In this document: positions 24,265 to 30,881 of the stretch, piece by piece
Numbering within the stretch: the stretch's first letter is position 1
Layout: each line of letters starts with the position of its first letter
Source of the DNA: CAYUAI01 sp964442745
GTDB lineage: Bacteria > Pseudomonadota > Gammaproteobacteria > S012-40
DNA length: 30,881 nucleotides
NCBI GenBank assembly: GCA_964442745.1
Contig: CAYUAI010000049.1
Location: 1 to 30,881 of the forward strand
Direction: 5' to 3'
Position numbers and translations under genes: made by a program
Notes under the pieces: model-generated
The model's input: the letters and a program-made list of their open reading frames with translations, nothing else
What the model was told of the DNA's origin: nothing
The model's database searches: none

Positions 24265-27200
24265 ATGAATGTTGTGGTATTTGTTATATCGATTTTGTTA
24301 TCTTTCGTGGCCAGCATTACTTATGCGGATAATGTATTGCCATCTGCAGCAAATACTGACACTTTAGTAGAACATGACCCATCCGGGAAAACTTTACCAC
24401 CATTACCCACTAAGGATTCTGCACTCAATTTTACCTTAACAAGCCAAGAACAATATTGGCTAAAGCAACATCAAAATATACAACTCGGCGTGAATCCCCA
24501 TTGGCCACCTTTTGAATTTATTGATCAACATGGAAAATACCGGGGATTAGGTGCAGATTATATTGGAAATTTAAACTCAACAGCCTGGGTGATGGATCAA
24601 CTCGGTTTCTCAAATATCAAAGTGGCAGCCCCTACCCCTTATCAATTTCAACAGTCCATCGGAGTGCATAAAGATTGGCCTGAACTTGTTGACATTTTAG
24701 ACAAAGCCATATCGCATATTTCGACTGAACAAAAAAATCAGATTAAACAACGTTGGTTTAGTGTTATTTTTGAGCATAAAGTGGATCATTGGGTCATTTG
24801 GCAAGCGATTTTTATTGTCACGGCGATCGCGATGAGTATTATCGGTGTTTTCTTATTTTGGAATCACCGCCTGCGGCAAGAAATTGATGCCAAACACCGG
24901 GCTGAAGCGGCTTGGCGAGGCAGCGAGCAACGTTTTCAAAATGCCATGGAAGCGGTGTCAGAAAGTATCTGGGAATGGGATTTGGTGACAGATGAAAGAT
25001 ACTTTACCGCTGGGCTTTTCTTTGGACTCCATTATCGATTGGCCGATATTCCCAACAATGAAACTGATTGGCAAGCTCTTATTCACCCAGATGACCAGTA
25101 CCTGCGTTTACAAAACATGACTCAACACGAGCAAAATCCTGAAGAGCGTGACAACCTGCTCACCTTAGAGTATCGATTGCAACGAGCTGATGGAAGTTAT
25201 GCACATATTTTGGTGAATAACCGAGTGACTGAACGCAATGAAGCAGGACGCCCGACTAAACGAGCAGGCACACTGCGTGATGTGACCGTCGATAAGGAAG
25301 CTGAAGCAAAAATCCAACGCTTGACGCAAGCCGTAGAGCAAAGTCCAGCCCTTGTGATCATAACAAATCCGCAGGGTGAGATTGAGTATGTTAATGGCAA
25401 ACTCTTTGCCATGACCCATTATTCAAAACTAGAAGTCATTGGCAAACGTGCACGTATGCTCTTGTCAAACCAAGCTAATCCACGAGAACTCGTCGCACTA
25501 AGACAAGCCATGCGTGCGGGCAACGAATGGCATGGAGAACTCTTGCATCAAGGTAAAGCGGGTCAAACTTTTTGGGCAACAGTTTCCGTATCACCTATTT
25601 TTGATGGACATGACCAGCTCACCCATTTTATCAGCATCAATGAAGGTATTAGCGATCGTAAAAACGCAGAAAAAGCTCTCAGAAGTCGAGAAATTCAGTT
25701 AAAAACAATCCTCAATGAAATTCCACTTGCCATTGTTTTAGTGGATGAAAATGGTACGATTCTGATTGCTAACCCACAGGCAAACAAAGAAGTGAAAAGT
25801 CATAGCAGCATTGTTGGGCGAAATATGTTGAGCTTTTATGCGAACCCTCACCAGCGAAGCGAAGTGATTTCTCAACTGCAAACGAAAGGTCGTATTGACG
25901 GTATGCAGGTAAGTTATAAAACGGATCAAGGCGGTGTACTTGAAGGTTTAGTTTCTGTAATTCCGATACGTTATGGTGAGGAAACAGCTCGGCTAGGAGT
26001 GATGATCAATTTAACCGAGCGGCTACGTATCGAAAGAGAATTAGCCGAAGCCAAGGACGTGGCGGAAAAAGCCAATCGTATCAAAAGCCACTTTCTTGCA
26101 AGTATGAGTCACGAAATACGTACGCCAATGAATGCGATTATTGGCTTGACACGTATTGCATTGCAAACTGATTTGAATGAAAAACAACAAGACTATCTAA
26201 CAAAAATTCAGTCTTCTGCCCAGGCCTTGCTTAGCATTATCAATGATATTTTAGATGTTTCTAAAATTGAAGCAGGCAAGTTAGCCATTGAGAAAATTCC
26301 ATTTAATCTGGAACCCATACTGGACAGTCTATCATCATTAATTGCCACTAAGGCGGAAAACAAAGGTTTAAACGTCCTTTTTTCCATAAACCAGGACGTA
26401 CCTCACCAACTGATAGGTGATCCATTACGTCTTAGCCAAGTTTTGATTAATTTAACCCAAAATGCCATCAAGTTTACCGATGACGGTGAAATATTAATTA
26501 AGATCATTCAGTTGCGCACGGAAGTACACCGCTCAATCCTCCGATTTTCTATCAGTAATACCGGGATTGGTATTGATAAAACGGCATTGCCCTTTTTATT
26601 TGAAGCTTTCTCACAAGCTGATCCGTCGTATTCACGCCGTTTTGATGGGACGGGTTTAGGTCTAACCATTTGCCAATTTCTGGTCAACCTAATGGGCGGT
26701 GATATTCATGTTGATAGCACGCCAGGACATGGCAGCACTTTTTGGTTTGATTTGATTTTTGATTTACCAGCAGATCAAGTGGTGTCTAAGGAGGCTATCA
26801 CTGAATTACATAATAGACGAGCATTAATCGTCGACGACAACACCATTGCTCGACAAGTACTGACTGACAAGCTTGAATCGATTTCCATACGGGTACGAGC
26901 GGTTACCTCAGGTATTGCAGCGCTACAATTATTAGAAAATTGCGCCAATCATGAAACACTCGATTACGATGTAATCTTTATGGACTGGAAAATGCCGGGT
27001 ATGGATGGGATAGAAACAACAAAACGCATAAAATCCATGCCTGGTTTCATTAACATACCCGTCATTATTATGATGACTGCACATGGATATGAAGCCGTCT
27101 TAAAGCAGTCAGAAGGTGTCGGAATCAAAGGTTTTTTGCTCAAGCCCATTAATCAATCTTCATTATTCAATTGTGTTATTGAGGCGTTCCAGGATGAAAT

Positions 27201-27867
27201 ATCATCCAGCTTTATCACCTCTGTTGTGCCTCGTGATAAACAGAGCATTCAACAACTGACCGGTCACGTATTGTTAGTGGAAGATAATCGAATTAACCAG
27301 CAGGTCGCCCAAGAAATTCTGCAAGGTATGGGGTTATCCGTGGTTATCGCGGAAAGCGGCGAACAAGCATTACAAATCATGACAATCGATATCTTTGACT
27401 TGGTGGTCATGGATCTGCAAATGCCAGGCATGGATGGTTTTGAAACCACTCGTCATATTCGTAAAAAACCCCAATGGGCAAAGATACCTATTGTTGCCAT
27501 GACAGCACACACCATGAGCGGTGATAGAGAAAAATGTTTGGTAGCGGGTATGGATGAGCATATACCAAAACCCGTTGACCCATATCGTGTCTACCAGGTA
27601 TTAGCCCGCTGGCTTGCCGTTGATACGCATGCGATACCGCCGTTATCTCCATTGAAATTTAGTCAATTACCTAAGCGATTACCCGGTATTGATATCAAAT
27701 GGGGAATTCAGCGCATTGGTGGAAATATTGAATTATATGAAAATTTATTAAAAAATTTTTTACAGGACCATCGTCATGCGCTTGAAAAAATCCGGCTATC
27801 CCTGGAGAATCAGCGCACAGAAGAGGCTCAGCGGCGTATCAGGCAATTTAGGTGCGACTTTACTTGA
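24265..27867 (+). CDS. Hybrid sensor histidine kinase with shortened sensor and frameshifted HPt end
   Basis: A 1200-residue inner-membrane kinase. In order: signal peptide (1-22); a shortened SBP_bac_3-like periplasmic sensor (about 60-168); a membrane helix (about 178-199); three PAS domains (about 222-345, 353-465, 474-588); HisKA with SHEIRT and phospho-acceptor H616; HATPase with N733 and GTGLGL at 795-800; REC1 (D857, D858, D907, K960); REC2 (E1006, D1007, D1050, K1102); and the start of an HPt (about 1141-1190). Three oddities are visible. The sensor appears to lack about 120 middle residues, the first glycine-rich ATP box reads NTGIG (N765) instead of DTGIG, and the HPt goes out of frame before its His, ending in a foreign RIRQFRCDFT tail. 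The rest of the HPt is in the next frame (27833-28249). It is probably a decaying or reduced kinase; a sequencing error could explain only the frameshift. Confidence 0.85.
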   Translation: MNVVVFVISILLSFVASITYADNVLPSAANTDTLVEHDPSGKTLPPLPTKDSALNFTLTSQEQYWLKQHQNIQLGVNPHWPPFEFIDQHGKYRGLGADYIGNLNSTAWVMDQLGFSNIKVAAPTPYQFQQSIGVHKDWPELVDILDKAISHISTEQKNQIKQRWFSVIFEHKVDHWVIWQAIFIVTAIAMSIIGVFLFWNHRLRQEIDAKHRAEAAWRGSEQRFQNAMEAVSESIWEWDLVTDERYFTAGLFFGLHYRLADIPNNETDWQALIHPDDQYLRLQNMTQHEQNPEERDNLLTLEYRLQRADGSYAHILVNNRVTERNEAGRPTKRAGTLRDVTVDKEAEAKIQRLTQAVEQSPALVIITNPQGEIEYVNGKLFAMTHYSKLEVIGKRARMLLSNQANPRELVALRQAMRAGNEWHGELLHQGKAGQTFWATVSVSPIFDGHDQLTHFISINEGISDRKNAEKALRSREIQLKTILNEIPLAIVLVDENGTILIANPQANKEVKSHSSIVGRNMLSFYANPHQRSEVISQLQTKGRIDGMQVSYKTDQGGVLEGLVSVIPIRYGEETARLGVMINLTERLRIERELAEAKDVAEKANRIKSHFLASMSHEIRTPMNAIIGLTRIALQTDLNEKQQDYLTKIQSSAQALLSIINDILDVSKIEAGKLAIEKIPFNLEPILDSLSSLIATKAENKGLNVLFSINQDVPHQLIGDPLRLSQVLINLTQNAIKFTDDGEILIKIIQLRTEVHRSILRFSISNTGIGIDKTALPFLFEAFSQADPSYSRRFDGTGLGLTICQFLVNLMGGDIHVDSTPGHGSTFWFDLIFDLPADQVVSKEAITELHNRRALIVDDNTIARQVLTDKLESISIRVRAVTSGIAALQLLENCANHETLDYDVIFMDWKMPGMDGIETTKRIKSMPGFINIPVIIMMTAHGYEAVLKQSEGVGIKGFLLKPINQSSLFNCVIEAFQDEISSSFITSVVPRDKQSIQQLTGHVLLVEDNRINQQVAQEILQGMGLSVVIAESGEQALQIMTIDIFDLVVMDLQMPGMDGFETTRHIRKKPQWAKIPIVAMTAHTMSGDREKCLVAGMDEHIPKPVDPYRVYQVLARWLAVDTHAIPPLSPLKFSQLPKRLPGIDIKWGIQRIGGNIELYENLLKNFLQDHRHALEKIRLSLENQRTEEAQRRIRQFRCDFT

Positions 27868-28249
27868 GAAAGATAGCATTTTTTTTGAGCAGCAGATTAA
27901 ACAAACAAGCCATTCACATGACGACGCAGATTTTTATAAGCTAGAACGGTCTTTTTCCGAAGTCATGAATGGTTTACAACGATGGATTCAATCTCGTCAT
28001 GACAACCATGCTCAACCCATTCCGGCAAGCCATGAGCGACTAGATAATGTATTAGAAATATTTGAATCGATGTTACAGGAAGCCGATTCAACGGCATTGA
28101 AACTACTACCACAAGTGTTATCTGAACTAAGAATAAAAAACAATAGTCATGAATCTAAGCAGCTCACTGCATTATTACAAGAGTATAACTTTGATACGGC
28201 TTTAGAAAAATATAATGACATGTTGAATTCATCTCATTTCACCAACTAA
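27833..28249 (+). pseudogene. Out-of-frame HPt tail of the upstream hybrid kinase
   Basis: From 27833 this frame reads GVSGNLGATLLEKDS, the second half of the HPt signature that normally follows AHTLK. A kinase-typical helical extension follows (LLQEYNFDTALEKYN) up to the stop. The preceding kinase frame stops the match at EEAQ, so about 20 bp appear missing at the junction (around 27829-27833), including the codon for the phospho-acceptor His. The frame has an ATG at 27776, but the residues before the HPt match are unrelated, so I do not treat it as a separate gene. Confidence 0.8.
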
Positions 28250-28324
28250 CGTATTCCTTATTAAAGTTCGCTGGAAAATATTTACCACAGAGATTTAAAA
28301 AAAATGGAAACGAGGGAGAAAACA

Positions 28325-29497
28325 ATGCGGAATGGAAAGCCTAAGATACTCGTGGTAGACGATGAGCGTTTATACATTGATATGCTTGTTAAGTTGCTGC
28401 AAGATAACTACAAAGTCGTGGTTGCCAAAGATGGAGAGCAAGCCATACGCCGCGCCATTGAAATGCCTTTGCCAGATCTTATTTTACTCGATTGGCTTAT
28501 GCCAGGTTTAGATGGGCTTGAGGTCTGCCATCTCCTGAAAAACACACCGCAAACCAGTAAAATACCTATTATTTTTTTAACGATTAAAAGTGATGTGGAC
28601 GATGAAATTAATGGTTTTGCGGAAGGGGCAGTGGATTATATTCATAAACCATTAAGTGCGCCTATTGTCGAAGCCAGGGTTCGCACTCATTTGGCTTTAG
28701 CAAATCAACGTCAATCCCTTGAACAATTAGTGAAAGAACGCACGAAAGAAATATCTAGGCTTCATCAGCAAGCCGTGATGAGTACAAAACAACTGGAACA
28801 GCGCGTGAAAGAACGCACGGCAGAATTAGAAACAGTTAATCACGAACTGGAAGCATTCAGCTATTCCGTTTCTCACGACTTACGCGCACCACTCCGATCG
28901 ATTGATGGATTTAGCCAGGCACTCGTTGAAAGTTATCAACCTGTCCTTGATGAACAAGGTATGGATTATCTCAATCGAATCCGTTCTGCAAGTCAACGTA
29001 TGAAGGAATTGATCAATGACCTATTAGATCTTTCGCAAGTATCACGCTGCCAATTACATCGAACAAGTATTGACTTGACTCTATTAGCAGATCTAGTGGT
29101 CAAACATTTACAAAACAATATCGCACTGCGATTATCCATCACTATTCAACAAGGTATGCAAGCAATTGGTGATCCTCGACTGTTGCGCGTTGTATTAGAA
29201 AATCTATTAGGAAATGCTTGTAAATTCACCGCTAACAACCCGTCACCATCAATTTATTTTGGATGCCGCCAAGAAAATGATAGCGATGTTTTTTTTGTGA
29301 AAGACAACGGTGTTGGCTTTGATCCGGAATATGCCTACAAGTTGTTTAAGCCTTTCCAACGTTTACACGATATTAGTGAATTCGAAGGCACCGGTATTGG
29401 GCTTGCCACTGTTAATCGTATCATCCAGCGTCATGGTGGCAAAGTATGGGCTAGCTCAGTACTCGGCCAAGGAGCCGAATTTAATTTTACTCTTTGA
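28325..29497 (+). CDS. Response regulator fused to a histidine kinase
   Basis: The 390-residue product has a receiver domain first (about 6-122; acidic pair D12-D13, phospho-acceptor D56 in LLDWLMPG, T86, K108). A coiled coil with a duplicated LEQ-VKERT-E element (132-143 and 157-168) follows. Next is a HisKA domain with SYSVSHDLRAPL and H184, and a HATPase domain with N293 and N297, DNGVG at 327-331 and GTGIGL at 355-360. All catalytic residues are present. It has no membrane segment and no DNA-binding output, so it would relay phosphate onward to another partner, perhaps taking it from the upstream hybrid kinase. I start at the second ATG because GAGGGAG lies 6 bases before it; the first ATG (28304) has no ribosome site. 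It lies 75 bp after the kinase remnant and has a convergent neighbour 33 bp away. Confidence 0.9.
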   Translation: MRNGKPKILVVDDERLYIDMLVKLLQDNYKVVVAKDGEQAIRRAIEMPLPDLILLDWLMPGLDGLEVCHLLKNTPQTSKIPIIFLTIKSDVDDEINGFAEGAVDYIHKPLSAPIVEARVRTHLALANQRQSLEQLVKERTKEISRLHQQAVMSTKQLEQRVKERTAELETVNHELEAFSYSVSHDLRAPLRSIDGFSQALVESYQPVLDEQGMDYLNRIRSASQRMKELINDLLDLSQVSRCQLHRTSIDLTLLADLVVKHLQNNIALRLSITIQQGMQAIGDPRLLRVVLENLLGNACKFTANNPSPSIYFGCRQENDSDVFFVKDNGVGFDPEYAYKLFKPFQRLHDISEFEGTGIGLATVNRIIQRHGGKVWASSVLGQGAEFNFTL

Positions 29498-29530
29498 ATA
29501 TTAATGGAACCACCTTATCCATTTCTAAAG

Positions 29531-30307
29531 CTACTTATGTTCAGTCGATTGTTGATGGATAGCCATCACATCATCAATGGTTAAATAGTCATGAGATAAA
29601 ACCGGTCCCTCGATGACTTGACAAGGATTGTCGGCCTCACCATATTGATTAAGCACCAGTGCTGCACCGCTAAAATCATGGGGACGCGTGTAATCATTCG
29701 TACTGATAATTGTTGTTAGGGCCGCCGCCAATGATGCGCGAATACCGTTCTCAGAGTCTTCAAAGGCAATGCATTCTGCCGGACTCAAACTCAATTGCTG
29801 CATAACGTAATGATAGATATCAGGCGCGGGTTTTTTCGCTGATACAATATCTCCCGCACCAATACACTCGAACCAGTCAAGTAGCTTTTCATCACTGGCA
29901 TGGTCTAATAAATAGGTCACATTTTCAGGCGTGGTGGTAGTGGCAATGGTTAATCGCAAACCTTTTTCTCTCGCTTCTTGTAATAATCGCAATACGCCAG
30001 GCCGAAATGGAATATTACCTTGTTGCAACATATCAGTGTAAAAACGGGTTTTATCTTTATGCAGTTGGGCAACCCATTGCTCTAAATCCGTTCTCTTTAA
30101 TAAATCTGGGTGTTTTAAACTTAAAAAGTATTTAATGCGTTCTTTGCCTCCAGTAACGGATAATAAGTCGCCATAGGTGGCGATATCCCAATCCCACGCC
30201 AGGTTGTTATGCTGAAAGGCCGCATTAAACGCAACACGGTGACCATCCCGTTCCGTATCTGCCAACGTGCCATCGACATCAAAGATTAAAGTCGTTAATT
30301 GTTTCAT
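29531..30307 (-). CDS. HAD-superfamily phosphatase, CbbY-like
   Basis: A 258-residue cytoplasmic hydrolase of HAD subfamily I with an N-terminal cap. Motif I is FDVDGTLADTE (nucleophile D10, acid/base D12). Motif II is TIATTTT near 120-126. Motif III is K158/K159 in SAKKPAPD, and motif IV is E183-D184 in AFEDSENG. This set fits CbbY/YieH/beta-phosphoglucomutase-like enzymes acting on sugar phosphates. The name CbbY reflects similarity, and no Calvin-cycle gene is nearby. The start at 30307 places the nucleophile in the usual position. An upstream ATG at 30391 would add 28 residues and overlap the next gene. No strong ribosome site is visible. The DUF3817 gene lies 61 bp upstream on the same strand. 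Confidence 0.9.
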   Translation of the reverse strand: MKQLTTLIFDVDGTLADTERDGHRVAFNAAFQHNNLAWDWDIATYGDLLSVTGGKERIKYFLSLKHPDLLKRTDLEQWVAQLHKDKTRFYTDMLQQGNIPFRPGVLRLLQEAREKGLRLTIATTTTPENVTYLLDHASDEKLLDWFECIGAGDIVSAKKPAPDIYHYVMQQLSLSPAECIAFEDSENGIRASLAAALTTIISTNDYTRPHDFSGAALVLNQYGEADNPCQVIEGPVLSHDYLTIDDVMAIHQQSTEHK

Positions 30308-30368
30308 CGTTATCTGACAATCTCTGCTAAAAAATAGCGTTAGAATATAGCTCGAAATTGCCGAGCAT

Positions 30369-30653
30369 TCAATAGACGTGATACTGGGCAAGTTTTCTGT
30401 CTATGAAAAAACAAGCAAAAGGGATCAAGCCAGCAATGAGTACCTGATATAAAAAACGATCAGACCACTGGTTATATTGAGCACATTGCATTGCGATAAG
30501 CAAATACCCGATAAACAATAAACCATGAATCCAGCCCGCGATAGAAACAGCCTCAGGATAATCCCAGTAGTATTTCAATGGCATGGCAATGAATAACAAG
30601 AGCAAATAAGACACACCTTCGAGCAAGTTAACCACTCTGAATCGATTAATCAT
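30369..30653 (-). CDS. DUF3817 family integral membrane protein
   Basis: A 94-residue protein with three hydrophobic segments (about 10-26, 40-57 and 68-84). The N-terminal pattern RVVNLLEGVSYLLLLFIAMPLKY and the central AGWIHGLLFIGYLL are typical of DUF3817 (YdzA-like). Function is unknown. The last residues after the third helix are KLAQYHVY. It is upstream of the HAD phosphatase on the same strand and could share its transcript. Confidence 0.88.
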   Translation of the reverse strand: MINRFRVVNLLEGVSYLLLLFIAMPLKYYWDYPEAVSIAGWIHGLLFIGYLLIAMQCAQYNQWSDRFLYQVLIAGLIPFACFFIDRKLAQYHVY

Positions 30654-30881
30654 GTTTTACGTAAACCAAAAGATAAATGATGCAAAACCAATTATTTAGA
30701 TGACTATGGCACTAAAAAACAGCATAAACAAGTGATATTAACCCATGACTCTGAGAGCATAAAGTCCTCCGTTGCCGGATTGATAGTATTTGCAGCAGAA
30801 ATTGAAGAACTTGCTCAAGTTACGCCTAGGAGGTACGCAATCAACAATAAAACGGTGAATAAATACTCTTTTCTATCACCT
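30654..30881. other. Right end of the window, no gene called
   Basis: The near-palindrome GTTTTACGTAAAC lies just upstream of the DUF3817 gene and might be an operator. AGGAGG at 30829-30834 resembles a ribosome site, but it is followed by no usual start codon before the sequence ends. Confidence 0.4.

Overview
The window looks like a chromosomal piece of a moderately AT-rich gammaproteobacterium. The pointers are a Vibrio-type Na+-translocating NADH:quinone reductase operon, a YgfB/YecA-type UPF0149 protein, DUF3301 and DUF3579 proteins, and one PEP-CTERM-type surface protein. I cannot fix the genus. PEP-CTERM together with NQR would fit Thiotrichales/Beggiatoa-like or Methylococcales-like bacteria, but that is a guess. 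I see no tRNA, rRNA, CRISPR array, transposase or integrase.

Left block (1-9756). The minus-strand operon nqrABCDEF (6327 down to 174) encodes the complete respiratory sodium pump. A CPA1 Na+/H+ antiporter (7076-8353) could use or balance the same Na+ gradient, and it meets a DUF3754/TMEM143-like membrane protein tail to tail. The block is bracketed by two inverted copies of a repeat of about 97 bp (53-150 and 9661-9756). A separate 263-bp hairpin-rich insertion splits nqrD from nqrE.

Middle (9757-12078). Repeat-rich non-coding DNA is followed by a two-CBS protein, a bidirectional hairpin and a convergent DUF3579 gene. About 1 kb without a recognisable gene comes next.

Centre (12079-18128), all on the plus strand: an HNH endonuclease; a DUF2235 alpha/beta-hydrolase fused to a C-terminal PilZ-like domain, which is the most novel-looking protein here; a membrane-anchored helical-repeat protein ending in a retropepsin-like protease; a YncE-like beta-propeller; and a PEP-CTERM-like secreted protein.

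Right (18162-30881). Minus-strand UPF0149, a putative lipoprotein and DUF3301 genes precede a plus-strand asparagine synthetase. A signalling cluster follows. It starts with a protein resembling the front part of a family of Mrr-type restriction endonucleases but lacking the nuclease domain. Five bases later comes a very large hybrid histidine kinase that looks damaged: its sensor domain is shortened, an ATP-site Asp is Asn, and its HPt is frameshifted with the phospho-acceptor His missing. A response regulator-histidine kinase fusion ends the cluster. A HAD phosphatase and a DUF3817 membrane protein close the window on the minus strand.

Family names come from recognising motifs by eye. No database search was run.
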